From: Lineus longissimus
Lineage: Eukaryota > Nemertea > Pilidiophora > Heteronemertea > Lineidae
Direction: 5' to 3'
Length of the DNA stretch: 64,000 nt
Assembly: GCF_910592395.1 (NCBI RefSeq)
Contig: NC_088311.1
Location: 20,687,695-20,751,694, forward strand
A program made the translations under genes and the position numbers. The notes under the pieces are model-generated. The model was not told the origin of the DNA, searched no databases, and saw only the letters and a list, made by a program, of their open reading frames with translations. Of the stretch, positions 32,937 through 47,000 are shown one piece after another. Every line of letters starts with the position of its first letter. The stretch's first letter is position 1.

Positions 32937-33238
32937 GTGGAGTAATGGTTAGAGCGCCGGACTCATAACCGAAAGGTCGTGGGTTCGACTCCGGTTAGAA
33001 CCACAATACTGGTTTCAGTGTCCCTGGGCAAGACACTTAACCCTGCAGTTGCTTCTCTCCACCCAGGTGTATAAATGGGTACCGGTTGGAATGATCAGCT
33101 AGTGCGCTGAATTGACGGCAGCCTTTCTGAGTTCTACTGAAAGGTTTCAGGAGAGACCGGGGTAATAATGTAAAGCGCTTTGAGCGGGCAAACGGCCTGG
33201 ATACTGCGCTATATAAGACGCATCATTATCATTATTAA
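32937..33238 (+). mobile_element. tRNA-derived SINE
   Basis: The head 32937-33003 is tRNA-like: an A box (TGGTTAGAGCGCCGG), an anticodon-like ACTCATAA and a B box (GGTTCGACTCC), resembling tRNA-Met. The body contains CCCTGGGCAAGACACTTAAC and the tail TGCGCTATATAAGACGC followed by ATCATT repeats, both typical of SINEs in marine deuterostomes. RNA polymerase III promoter inferred. Not a working tRNA gene. Confidence 0.85.
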
Positions 33239-33239
33239 G

Positions 33240-34079
33240 TCACGTGGGGGACCAGAGTCAGGCCGCTACGCCACCAACCGCGGCAGACGTCGAACTTCTA
33301 AGGAAGAATGGTGGAACCATCGTTGATTAATTCTTTATGGTACATGGTGCACGCCTATGTACACTGTACAATGTGTCTAGTAAATTGAAAGCATGTACTC
33401 GTTTCGAGAATACCATAAATACTTGCGCCTGCGGGTGGGTTGTTTCATTGGCCGTAAAAATCATAACATAACATACTAGTATGTTACATCTATGTGACTA
33501 TATCGAAATGAGATGTACTTGTCGACGTGAACAATTAAATAGCGGAAAAAAACAGACGCACAAACATGACAAATGAGAAGATTTTTTAATGTCGTTTAAT
33601 GTGCTCATTCAGTGTACAATGAAACGTAACAAAGCTAATAGGCTAATCTCATAGAACATGTCGAGTAAGCCAGTGATTAACGATAGGCAAATCCTTATGA
33701 TTGAACTTTCAGTCCTATGGGCAACCCCGATACCAAAAGCGTGAAGGCATTAGCGTGAAGCCATTAGTCTCACAAAGGCCTAGCTAACCTTCGGGAGTCC
33801 TCTCCGGATGGCTAACCACATTTAGCATTTTGCATTTAAAATTGTGCGTGTTGGCATAGCGCGTGGTTTCATGCTCTGCTTTCATGCTTCTAAACTCATA
33901 TATACAAACATAAAGTGTATTCCGTGGATAACTACAGGCCACTGACAGCGAACCAATTACTGAATGCTTTCACGCCGTGACACTAGGCCTAAGCCCAACT
34001 ATACACAATGTGGAGTCTTGTTTATTAGTGACTAAGTCGAGTAAGGACTGCTCGTGAGATTCGAGTCACTCCCCCAAGA
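33240..34079. other. region without recognised gene
   Basis: Intergenic upstream of the + strand gene starting at 34080; its promoter is expected here. No motif stands out. Confidence 0.35.
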
Positions 34080-37000
34080 ATGGATAGTGGAATTACTGTC
34101 CTTATTCGTAACAATGCGTCGGGGTTCGGACATAAAAACAGCGCCTCCGAGTTTGAAGGTACAAAAAGGGAATACCAACAATTCAAGGTAAGACGTTTAC
34201 GATGTCGCGGTTTCGTCTCAATCGGTCAGCATGTAAACGGTATTTTTAGTGTGGTGTTGGTCAGGCATAGCATATGAGATAAAAACTAAAAGGCATAATG
34301 CTTTTTGAAGAGTATAACCGACAGACTATAACTTCATTATCTAATCGATCAAGCCATTGATGGTATTGACAGAGCGCCATCTAATCATTTCATTCATACT
34401 GGACCTGAAAGGTAAAATGGGAAACTCAGTCAATTATTTAATCACTAAGATGTATAACGGACTGTCAAAAACTATGTGCAGCAGAAACTATCGACACAAT
34501 TAGACCTAAAGTCCGACCTTAAGAGAGTAATCCAGAACACTCGATTACAGTCCAGTGGCCAGTAATGCATTTAAGCATTGCATGTACGGATATCGCAATG
34601 TCTTCCAGTTCCACCCGTGCCTCATATCTGAAAAGGCCGAAGACAAATTCATAAAGGGCATTTAAGGGTAAGACGTGTGTAACTTCTCCCTAATCAGTTT
34701 CAGGGCCTATTCATATTCTGTGAAGATTTACATTAAGGACCTGAATCTGTATGTTCAGAAGTTAAACGCTGTTTTAAGCTAAACGCCCTTTATGAATTTG
34801 GCCGTGGTCTTTAAGCAATTGGTAAAGATTTGGCCATTACGTGAAGTTTTTCTGACATATTATATGTTCTAATGTACGTTCTAAACAGGTTTTTTTTAAA
34901 ATTTTCGTTGACATATGGTTAAACATGTCAGTTCTACTTTATGACTCTCTTACGTTAAGCATAATTGTATTAGTTGGCGAGGGTTCAGTCAGTAGCCTAA
35001 ACAGTCAACAGAAAGGCAGCATGCCGAAATAAAAAGTACTTCACACAGCTTGTCTTTTTTTTAAATACCTCACCAAACGTTGAGAATGGCACCCATTACA
35101 TATCACGTAATACCATTGATTTCATATTAGATCCTCAAATATGAGTTTTATTGACTTATGGAGTGTTATGGCTTTAAAAGTGTGCTGCCTAACATAAGTA
35201 AACCGTCCTTAGCGCACTTTTTGTTTGACTTCAAATAGTAGGATTTGAGGCCTTAAAGGCAGGTATATATACATAAGATCAAGCATTGGTACACGATCAA
35301 GCATACTAACACTAGGGAGTTTTCGCAAATCCCCCGAAACGCCACCGTGAACGACTATCACAATTAGCAAATTTTTCACACAGACCTGTCAGTTCTGAAA
35401 CTCTTTAGCGACGATCAGCTTTAAAATCGATTAGCGTTAAAATTCGGGAACTGTATGTTCATGTAAGCGTTTAGCTAGTAAGCCCCTTTTTGATTTAAGT
35501 CTCTCGTGTAAAACGGATCAGCCAGGTTAGCAGACACGAGAAACATATCAACTGTAAATGAATTACGATTTGGCAAGTTTTTTTTTGGGAGCATGCAATG
35601 TCCCTCAACTTCACACAGTGTAAAAACAGCCATGAACAGTGCCACAGAGGATACGTTTGGCATGCACTATCAAACATATCAACTGCAAATTAGTGAAGAT
35701 TCGGCAAGGATTTTTAAACGAGACATGTCACTTAAAACTTCGCATGAATGAAACTGCCATAGACGTAGCCACAGAGCGTTGTCTTTGGTGGCAGATACAT
35801 CCACACATGGATTGATAAGCCATCATCCGTCAATAATTTGTCTTTCCTCAGCAAGGTCATGCATACACAAGACCACAAGAGTGGTATTTCTGAGGTATCA
35901 GACTACACCCGAGTGATGGTCTTTGGATTGGAAACCCCTGAAACCGCAGGTCAAAGGGTTTCCTTACCAAAGATCATCAGCTTTATGACCCGTCAGTTTT
36001 TCCAACCCGCCAAACTTTAAGTATGGAACATGATAGCACTTAATCGCCTGCGTGTATACTTTGATGTCTTTTTCAGGAAAACGAACGCCGGGGCAGCATT
36101 TGAGCCGTTAGGGGGCTGGGACGCTGAGGATGACGTGGAAGACCTTAGTAAGTTAAGCCACACCTGTTCCTTGCTCTCACGAAAAAAGAAAATTTTATAT
36201 TTGTTTTGGGAAATCCCGAAATGCCTTCTGGGGTCTCAAGCAAAAGCGTATATTTTCGCAATTTTCATTTTCCCGAATGAAGATTATTCGCAAAACCCAC
36301 GAAAATATAGCGCTTTACCATTCATGAAGTATTCCTTTTGGATTACCTTACATGTACTTTTATGAAGTTGACGTCTCAGAGTCGCCTATTTGGGGCTAGA
36401 TGGCGTTATTGAATGACTCTTAAAGAATTTGTCCCTGCTTCGAATTGCCTATCAATCAGTATAATTATTACGGTAGTATATACCACTTGTGAAACATTCA
36501 CATGTACAATACGGTCAATTTTTTTAATCATCATCAGTCATCTTGAACCGGAGGTTAGACTACACCCTATGACTCAGTTATCCGGACTTATGAAAACTTG
36601 TTAAATTGGTGAAAACGATAAGATTGCTTTAATGTTATGATTTGTTGTAGCGTTGCCAAACATCGATGGTCTCATTAACAGTCATAAAATATGTCGATTG
36701 AAAGAAATGAAACTTGCACACAAAACCTTCACCCGGGTTTGTTAGGATCAAAGGATCGTCGTAGCTTTTATCCATTATTTACGCTCTAAGAATCTACTTG
36801 ATATAGCATTTTATATTGAATGGTAACTGATTTACAGTGAATGTGTTCCCCAAAGATCATTTGGGTCATTGCAAATCATTTCCCTTCAATTCAAATCGTA
36901 AAACAGAATAAGAATAGTTCTTGTGAAAAGGACTCCGTAGTTGGTCTTTCGAGTCGAAGGAAAGGAAACACGTAATTACTTTCTTTCTCTGACATATTTA

Positions 37001-40000
37001 TGGTCGTGTTTACATCCTAGGGCCAAATTCTAAAATGGGTATTGCTACGAACAGGATTTAGCACGTTTCCTTTTGAGAGACTACAATGTGCTATATTTCT
37101 CGGCGGGGCGGGGGGGGGGGGGGGGGGGAGTCTTGAAAGTCCCGGTTCCTCGAATTCATTTACGCGCCACTGGTAAATCGGTTTTTACATTGTAGGAGAA
37201 GGAATTCAATTTATATATTATACCGAGAATCTTATTAAAATGGCAAATTCTTTCAGGCATAACAGACTGGGCTACGGAAAAGTACGAAACACATACACCT
37301 AACCATGCTGAAAATGTGACGGGTAAGTTTATTTAATCTTCGAGTCATTTATGTGTAAAGTTTGAAATGATAACGCCGTGTTTTGTGGTTTATTTGATTG
37401 TTCGATGAAATCTATGTACAAACATAATAGAATTAAATTGATTAGAAACTTAATAAGATTTAAGATTTTTACATATAAATTTCTAAAAGTATCAGATATA
37501 CATATACACTATACGATTTTACATGTGGAGTTTAATATCATGCCATTCACCTTGTATATAACTGCACAAACCTTATATTCAAGTGGACCGAATTACGTCC
37601 ACACCTTGTATAATCAACGCTTGTTACATCATGTCTTCTCATGTTTGATGGGTTTCGTTTCAGCCAAACCCAGGTCAGAATCCCAGTCGCGGCTTTGGGA
37701 AAAATTCCTGTGCGTACCATCATTAAAATGTACGGGGATAAAGAACATTGACGACTTCAAGGACAACAGTCTCTCGGAACTAATCCTGAAAGAAAATGAG
37801 GAAAAGACAAAACCAAATGATGAGAAAAAAGTGAAAGTAAAAGAAGATGACGAAAGGTGCTATGGATGTCAGAATAATAGGACAGGGCTAACAAGAGCTG
37901 TGACTCAAGTAAACCTCCGACCGCCGAATCAAACCCTGCCAAACCGCGCCAAATCATCGAATAATCTGTCTCTACGGTCAAGGTCAAAATTGGGCTTGGT
38001 CTATCGGAAATATGCAGATGAGGATGAGGACCAGGATGTAGTGCGCAAGAACACTTCCGGTAATTTCTTTCAACCCAGTGTCAAATTTAGTGCTAATTCT
38101 AGTTCGACTTCTACTACACAACAGGAAAATCCATCTCGGACTCAATCCAGTGTCTCTTTTAATATCATTCAGGAATCACCGGAGGGAAAAAGGCAACGGG
38201 AGATCAAAAGTGCGCACGCGCTGCGGTCGGTGCAGGTTATTTCTCCTGCGGTGAAATTGTGCTATACTAATGGTGTTGACCCTTCTCGAACCAATGGATC
38301 GGTCGCGGGGCATTTTCTTAGAAGTAAAACAATGTCAGTTATAAACGGGGACACAAGTCAACGATACGGTATGGAATCGGAAAAAACCTATGACCGCTGT
38401 AAATCTACATCTAGTGACAACAGTAGTCAAGATAAAACATTTGTGACGAATTTGAAATCAAAATTTACTAAAGGTAATCAATTGCGTTCGAAAAATAAAC
38501 CAAATGATAGTCAGAATGACTTCAGTGGTATGTCTCGAAATAACTCGGTTAAAAAACACATGAGTAAGTTGGCGAAGCGCCAGGAGCAAGCGCAAGCAGA
38601 CGCTAATGGCGAGTCGGATATTGCCCCTTTAACTATGGTGCTAAGGAAATATTCAAATGAAAGTGAAACAGACATTGATGCAAGGTTAAAACGGGTGCAA
38701 GATTTGGAATCTAAACTCAAGCTTGCGCATCCGAATGGCTTAAAATTAGAACAACAATGTGGCGTAAAGACTGTGGATCCCGTTAAGGGGGACATTTCTC
38801 ACCTTGTGATCAACGGTGTGAAAGACTCCGTCACGGTTCGCTTTCTTGAAGCAGACGAAGAGGATTATGAAGAAGACGCCGAAGATCAAGGAAAAGAGGC
38901 CATTTTTCCGATCGGGGAAATGTTACCCGATGATGCGATCGGGGCACCGCCGAACTCGGTCAGGTTCGACCCCGATCAACGGGCTAGCACTGATATTGAT
39001 AGGGATATGAAGGTGACAGGGAGGGATCTGTTGGTGCATCATGAAGACAGCCTTATTCTACTGCGGGAGGGCATCGATGGCATTGGGATCAAGGATAAAT
39101 ATGGACATCAAGCAGTAAGTCCGTAACAGTAGCTTGGTTTTGACCCGATTTGGATGCGAGATGTCCCCCACACAAGATCCCTGACAATCTTTGCGACGGG
39201 CGGGTCTATAAAGTGTCTTAAAGAAGCGTCAAAATACATACACCAGAGTTATGTTATCGTGACCACTGTTCTTAAATACATGTAGTATGACGTTTCAGAA
39301 ATAGATAAGTCTTATGCATGTAGGCGGCTCTTCTGCATATTCTCGGGTAATCCCGTTTTATTTTTCGAATCGGTTTTTTTCGGGTAGATTAGACCAGTCT
39401 GATTAGACTATGGACTATTGATCAGACTGGTCATATATTTTTTTGTATCCTTTTTTGCAGAACTAATGATATTTCCCTTGTAAATCATTTGTAATCCATT
39501 TTTTTCAGCATTTGGGTCCACCAGCTTTCCGACCGATGTCACAGAAGACTATTCTACACCGGGCAAAGGAGAGCACACAGAAGAGGATGAACGGCAAATC
39601 ACACTTACATTTACCTTTGGTAAGAGTTCTATAAACACCTACAGTAAACAGCTCAATTTCGCGGACTTTATTTTTTTGCTTACCACATGACACCTATTTC
39701 CCCAGGATGGTGTCGCATGGACTCTATCTATATGATCACTTTATCATGCATGAAACAGCCAACGGCCGCTCGATAGTTCAGGCGGGAGCCAAATTTGGGG
39801 TCTTCCTGTGACTCATATGCAAAGCCAGGAGCCTGGGTCGTGCTCGGCTTGATTCAGCGATAATTATATTCCTCATACAAGCGTAAGGAGTTATACGGTG
39901 CCATTGGAGAGACCCATACACCTTTCCAGAAATGGGGCGCTGAGTGTCCGAAATAGTGATGTCATAAGGGGAAACTAGGCCTTATGGTGGAGGGACAAAG

Positions 40001-43000
40001 GAGATAGTCATGGTTGATCAACACACTTGAATGCCTTTAATGACGGACAAGGGGAAAAAAGTTAGTTCCAATGCAAGCCACCAATTTCGGGAAGCATGTA
40101 TATTGGCGGCTTTTGGTATCTTAATCTGACCCACCCGGTTCCTGCCTAAACCTGATTGAAGTTGTGTTATGAAGTGCTGTTGTTATCTGTTTGGCAGATC
40201 TTATATGACATGTACATGAAGATATCTAATATTTGCAAAATAACATTTCAGGAAGTTGAAAATACCACTGCCTTTTTACGGGTGAGAATGCCTAAATTGT
40301 CTAACTTCTCGCGCGAATCGAAGAGAGTGCAATCTGCAGCCCAAAATGAGGCTGGTAAAGGTTTGGTCGGTAGGTAAGCTTTCACTATCGGGTGTGGTTA
40401 TGGTTAACGCATAACCGCTTGTTAACTGCATGAGGAGACCCTGCATGCTTGGGTACGTATGTCGGTAACCAAATATAGGGGATTTGTAAGGCAACTTATC
40501 ACATACACGAAAAAATGTTTTCACGAGATGCAGCTTTCCAGAATAGTAATGTTATCGTGTAGTGCAAAGTCCTTATTATAACACTAGGCCGACGGCCACT
40601 CACAATACCTCCCTTAGTGTCACGAGCTACAAATGTAATTGAATTTCTTAGAATCTAAAAAAAGAGAGCTTTTCAGGTTGGCATCGTCTCACATGTATCT
40701 AGACACGTCTCATAAACATTCCCGGGAATTTAATCAGGAATATCACCGTCAGCAGAAAGGTTAGAGGGGTAATGAAAGTTTGAAATGTCCTAGGATAGAA
40801 TGTTCTGGGAACGAAGGATTTTATCATGCAAATTTTTTAATCAAGAAAAACATGCCCAATTCATAGTGAGTTTTTAAAGTTTAGATCAGCCCATAAGGTT
40901 TTTCAAGGTCAATTTCAAAGTTGTTCACCATGAAAGGGTGTCTTTCGTACTCCGACAATGACATGCACCACGTGATCTCTCCTCTTCGGGGCGGGCTTGG
41001 ATGGCTCGTCCAAAGTATATAAGGCCATCTCGCCAAACTCAGCCACTGTCACAAGCAAAGGAATGTTTTGATATTATGTTTCTCTCTGGTTTTCGCCTTA
41101 AAAATTCCCTATACTACATGTATTTTCACACTATTCATTCACCAGCATTTTCTACTATTCTCCGTACTTCTTCAATGTGCAACCTGGATAAGGATGAAAC
41201 CTGGCTAACAGTCTGTTGTCAAACAACAATTCTCTTTGTATTTCGTCTCTGTGGAGGTTTCCTCTGCTAAATAGGAACATGAAATATGTCTTCATCTTAA
41301 CGTTCAATTCCTTCCACGCTTATGTCGACTTTATAATCCTTCGACATGCATATCATAATATTTCTCCGACTTACAGAGTAGATTAAAGCTGTTAGTCTGA
41401 TATAACATTACTCCTACGCAAAAAAGTATATCCCCAGGTTAGGTAGAAAATAGCGAAGTTAACTGAATGACTTCAAAGTATACAGTCCCGTAGCACCCTG
41501 CTCTCGCACCGTACTCTTTTCATGTAATGTCTCAACCATTTGGGCAGCAGTCTTGAGTTATGAGCCGATTTAGACATGGTTATCGTCGATTCTTATACAT
41601 TTTAGTTTTTTATGCTATAATATTGATATATTAATTCTTGATATTTTGATATCGTGGAAATCATGATGGAAATACGTTTTATTTCAATAATTTGACATCC
41701 TTAAAACTGACTGTAATCCGAATTTGTACGACCACACTTATTACGCAAGTTTTTTAAACACTCGGCATTTAGAAACCCGACTACGGGGAAGCATTCGAAG
41801 AATAACAAGCATGGCCACACCGGCACATTCCTTCCTAGCATCGATATTTTGTTCAAAATGTCCTGTGATTTCCCCCACCCATAGGTTCCCCGACATTGAT
41901 GACGAACTTCCACAGTGTTCCCCGTTTGACTTTGAGCCACCGCAGCCTTTCAGCAAACCCCTCGCCAGGCAGGACAGTCTCGGCGCACTGTTTAAGTGAG
42001 TGTCCAACATACACGTGTGTGCAGTCACGTTCATACGTCTTTGGTGTCGGCATTTTGTTGGTATTTTCGTGAATGCTTAACATTTGCAGTTGTATTTATT
42101 GACATGTCATGTTTGTTTGTTTACCAAAACATCCTCACCTTTAATACCCCGATTTTCTCATTTTTTGGCGACCTAATTCACACGCCAAGCACGTGGAGTG
42201 AGTGGGTGTTCAGTGATGTGGGCAGTGTCGTTTGCCTGCTGGTGGCATCCGTCCTAATCACATCAGTTTCTTCAAACATCTCCAACATTTTCTGACAGTT
42301 TCTCATTTGGCACCTATGAAAGTGCACATCCACAGCCATTGAGTTGTCCCACACGATTGTTTTCATTATCCTAGAACCTCAACATTATTTTCCTAGAACC
42401 TAACAATTTGCTTCAGAGCAACAGTCGCGTTCGGCAGTATATGAATTTGTTCTTGATATGTTTACATTGTTCATATACGTCTGTTGTTGTTGTTGTTGCT
42501 CCTGCTGCTGTTTCTGTCGTCGTCATCGTCGTTTTTGCTGTTGTTGTTGTTGGCTTTTTCTTTGTCTGTTCGTAAATCCGTGTTTGCATTCAATTGAGTT
42601 TTTCCTTATCTTGTAAAAATGGCAATGAACACCATGGTCAGAGACAGACAACTAATCAGCTTTAATCGATCAATATCTTTGGTGTCTTTACACACAAAGA
42701 TCTGTCGTCAAAAACATTATCTTCCACTATAACAACATCATAGGCTGCAGTTTATTGCTTGTAGGCATATTGATATATCCCTCTAGCTCTTTGCACAATC
42801 GATCGCACAGTAAACTTTTGTAGGAGGTGAATTTGGTAAAGAATGCTGTTGCTCTTTCCCTTGGAAAATTGAAGAAAGGCATTATTGCTTTGTTTCTATA
42901 TATGGCTGTTCGTTAATTTCAGGTTATCGAGGCGGAGGCGCACCTTCGGCGAGCAGGCCCAAGACCGCACAACCATGATCGACTTCCAGCACGCACGGGC

Positions 43001-44085
43001 TAAGTTGCAGATGGGGCTGGGTGATGTCTTGAGGTAAGAGGCCTTGAATGAGACTCCAGGGCTGAGGAACAAACTGAAGGGAGATTCTCGTAGTTTCAAA
43101 TCCCGTTTCGCAGTTTCTTGTACAAAACGCTAATTGTGACGTTGAGACCCGCTCGTGCCACTAGATGACAGCACAGGGCACAGATGAAACGATTGGCTAT
43201 TCTGTCCTTATGCTGACGTCACACATTCGTCGTGTTAGCGAAATGTGGGCATTGCGTGATCACAACAAACACTCTGGGTGGCTAATCAGTGATCGCTGCT
43301 GTATAACATGCATGATGTGACATTGACAATCAGAGAAATGAACAAAGTCGAATCAGCATAAATACTAATAAATAAAAACATGGCAGGCATGATCGGGCGT
43401 CTCATTCATCCTTTAAGGTGCCGTATTGTGAGCCAATCGGGTACCTACGATGTATCTAAGACTAGTAGTGCCTGAAGCGCAAATAGCTTGATCGACCACG
43501 GGGAAGGTTTGCGGTACTAAGCGTATGAGCTAGGGCGCAAACGCCGTGCTGCTCCATCCTTATAAGGCACCACTGAATATTTTGTTCTTGGCAATATACC
43601 GATTATGAGTGATGCATGGATTTCCCCAAATCAGCACCGCACTCGTTCCCCGCTCACGTCACTTGGCTAGTTCCTTCATGGCGGTACCTTGTCTGCCCCC
43701 GTCTTTTCTCGCATCACTTCGCCAGTCAGTCTCCTCTGCCCTTTAAACATCGATATTGCCCTCGCACTCCTGAATGGAAGCATTTCAAATTATGAACAAA
43801 ATCGATCAAAATTAATAATTTACAACCCGTTGGTAACAGAAAACAGTAAATCGGTCTAAACAATCCCACCTAATTTCTATCTATTGAATTGTAAAATGTC
43901 AGGAATCTGTTAACCATGGAGACAAATGTACTACTGCTACATGGTGTACTGGAAACTGGTACTGGTCTACTGCGCATATTGGATCCTTGTTCATACCTGT
44001 GATCCCACTTTAAGAATAACAGGATTTTTAATATAGTGCCAAATAATGCATTTTCAGGCGATACCAACACCAAGAGGACGTCTAA
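34080..44085 (+). CDS. large, mostly disordered protein of unknown function
   Basis: Exons 34080-34187 (MDSGITVLIRN), 35856-35949, 36097-36147, 37257-37322, 37664-39114 (484 codons), 39509-39619, 40252-40373, 41885-41995, 42923-43033 and 44058-44085. From 36097 on, all phases agree and the total gives 750 residues. The third exon has a better-looking acceptor at 36076/36077, but that breaks the frame with exon 2, so the 5' part is less sure. The protein is rich in Ser, Asn, Lys and acidic residues, with acidic runs (DEDEDQD, DEEDYEEDAED) and no recognised domain. The C-terminal 60 residues look more ordered (FGEQAQDRTTMIDFQHARAK). It ends HQEDV, a possible class III PDZ-binding tail. A cytoplasmic scaffold-type role would be a guess. 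Confidence 0.6.
34644..34800. repeat. small inverted-repeat element
   Basis: CAAATTCATAAAGGGCATTTA on the left is mirrored on the right (TAAACGCCCTTTATGAATTT). Pairing with mismatches extends over about 45 bp on each side. 157 bp, no coding potential. Probably a MITE in the first intron of the 34080-44085 gene. Confidence 0.65.
35552..35790. repeat. diverged tandem duplication, about 121 bp
   Basis: Two related copies starting AACATATCAACTG (near 35552 and 35673) and ending near GTTTGG/CTTTGG. Substitutions and small indels separate them. Intronic, just upstream of the exon at 35856. Confidence 0.65.
37110..37128 (+). repeat. poly(G) run, 19 G
   Basis: Nineteen consecutive G in an intron of the 34080-44085 gene, 128 bp before the exon at 37257. 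Confidence 0.9.
42481..42553 (+). repeat. TTG-type microsatellite
   Basis: Runs of TGT/TTG with CTG and CGT interruptions. Intronic. Confidence 0.8.
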
Positions 44086-47000
44086 GCTGTGATAACAAAC
44101 ACTAAAGTAAATACTACATGAAAAGCCAGAGGAAACTGCAGAGATTGTCTGACGTCATTAAAGAGTTTACGGTCGTATTTACAGGACTCGACGAGTCAGG
44201 CCCGTAAATCAAATTCCGAATCTCAAGGAGCACTTCCGAACTTGTTGCCCCGCCCGTCTTGACGAATTGGTACGGGGAAATAAAACAGCATTGAAACTGA
44301 TGGCGTCGCGCACGAATGTGTAATCACCTCGTTCTCGGAGTTGGGGCCAATGATATAATAGCCTGGTTTCACAATTAGTACGAATGTCAGTAGTCTCATC
44401 AAGTCCCGTCCTATTTATTTACATGGTACTCTTAAATCTTCTATTATATTTAGTTGAAAGAGGATCAGAGAAATATTTTTCTTCAAACATCGCCGATGAA
44501 ATAAATGTTCATAATTCAAAATTCGTCGCTCGTCGCTCATTGCGAAACCTGCCTATCGTTCATGGAGTGTCAACGACCTTAGAAACGCATTTTTGTGACT
44601 TCACGGTCGACGTATTATCATATTGATAATGTTGTCATACTATTTGTATCCCAGTGGTCGTAGAGACTATGCCATGAGTGATACCTCGACAAAATGTGTC
44701 AGTGGTAATTGTTTGTAGATAATTTCAACAAATAAATATAATATTTACAAGTTAGATCTAGCTTTTTCTATTCTGTGACCCGAGGAGTGTTGTTGAGGAT
44801 GTTATGATCACAAGGCTGTGTACAAGCATTTGAAAGAACCAAAAATCTATTCATTACGAGTCTTAGTATTGGGGTTTATCCTGATTTGATCGAATTGGAA
44901 GAACAAACGCCTTTGGTGTTATCGGTTTTCAATGTTTATAGCAAATTTGAATCCATTAATCAAGGAGGCTCTAAGTAAAGTGCTTACTATTTAAAAGATT
45001 GTTGAGGTGGTACGTACTGTACATGTACATGTACCATAAGCCATCTTTTTAACCTGTCTTTTACCGTCGATTTCGACATCATACGATTTTTTTTTGTCAC
45101 GGGTCGAAAAACCCCATCATCGTTTAACATCAGTATATCCCCTATTGACCGCCGAGCGATCGGGAACATCTGGACCATCAGAGGTACTCCGTCCATGCGG
45201 AATGCATTATCTGCACGCTGACATCAACTGAAATGCAGAGTTGATTACGCCATAGTCACCGATCCTGGCTGAACCCTGGATGCGAGGTACACTGGCAGAA
45301 AAAACATCGCGCTCCCGGGATCCAGGATGCCGCATCCAGGATCACATTATTTGCTTTAGAATCAGGCGCCAACAATGAAATGAAAAGGAAAACATAAGAA
45401 TATTCAAGTGACATTCAGGTATATTTGTTGTATTTTTTTACATAGATCATCAGCAGTCTTGTCTCTATCGGTTATATATTTTGTCAAAGTAATCTGTGCA
45501 TTTGGTGGGAAATCAATGGGTAATCACATGTTGTATTTTCTCTCTGATAAACAAAGTGGCCGGAGACCTCACACCCATCGAATACGGTTTCAGACTACAA
45601 GTCTACCGATAGTAATAGCTGTTTTCAGCAGTAAATATATATTATAAGTTAACGACAATCAATCAAAATAAACACGATGGACGGAAATGTACAGGTGTAA
45701 TAAAGGTGACACTTGTATTGCGTCAACAGGATTCATCACAAGTGTTTCTATTCAGTTCAGGGCGGAATTCAATTTTTATTCAGTTCAGGCCGGAATTCGA
45801 TTGGTGATACGCGTTTCAAAAACTCAAACGTCGGTAACAGGTGTGTGAAAACTGTGCATTATAATGAAACAAGCATCCACCGTATTTTATATAGACATCT
45901 GTGATAGGCACTAACTTTGCAAAAAAAGGCAACTTACGAAAATATACTCTCTACTTTACACGTAAACCGTATTGACGTTGACACGAACCTCGCTGCGTTA
46001 GGCCTACACGGCACCGCCTCTACATCAACGGCCACGGGTTGCAGTTACGTGTTTAATACTATATACTATATTTCTTGCTTTTCGGTTATTTATGAAACCA
46101 ATTTTACGCACGGTTATAAGTAGACAATACATACCGTTTCATTAACCATGTACCACTATTCATAGATTCAGATACGTTGTACCCGTTAGCGAAGTGCGGA
46201 TAAATAACCACACGGATGACCAGAAATAGAGCAGAAGAGGTCAGCTTCTCAAAGTAGAGTTTTTTACTGCCGACCTGCTTCTGCAAAGCTAACTGCGGTC
46301 AATATCTAACCAAGCGATTTCCGGGTTTACCAGCAGAGGAGAGATATTTTGGCGCACAGAACATGCCGCGGTTATAATCGCAGTTACATGTACTGCGCGA
46401 CGCATTTATACGTTTCTCTCTGAGCTCATTAAAACTGACATATTGACCAGCGGTTTTTAAAGTGTTGTTTGGTCTGCATGAATATTTTATTTAGATTCTA
46501 CTTAGCCCACTTGACAGCTGTCAGTACTGTCATAACTTGCAAACATGCTTTCAGTGCTAAAGTTTACTTGCACTGATCAAAGTCATTTGCAAATTTTGAA
46601 ACCTTTAGCAAAAGTGGTAAACTTTTCAAGATACCATCTGTGATAGACGAATAAATCGGGATTTTATACATGTAGATTACTTTAAGCGCCATTTAGAAGA
46701 GCTATACAGATTCCTCAATGTGTCTCTCCTTGTGGTTTTATGACAACAAATTACGACCGATCCCATATCCTTTGAAAAGCTGCGATTGCAAGATTTGACA
46801 TTCAAGTTTGGGGAGGGGTCAGATGAATTTCAGAGTTTTCTGAAATTTTCAGATGTATTTTTATTCTGGATACATAATATGCACATGCTCAACTAATTGC
46901 ATGTCTGTGACTCAAACCCCGATAAATGCCCCAAGCTAAACATTGACAAAGGCTGTCATCTTTGGAAGATTCGTCTATAAATTCTTTCTCCAAGCTTTTT

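Noticed and set aside
32937-33003. Functional tRNA-Met gene
   Set aside because: Stems pair poorly and it continues into a SINE body and tail.
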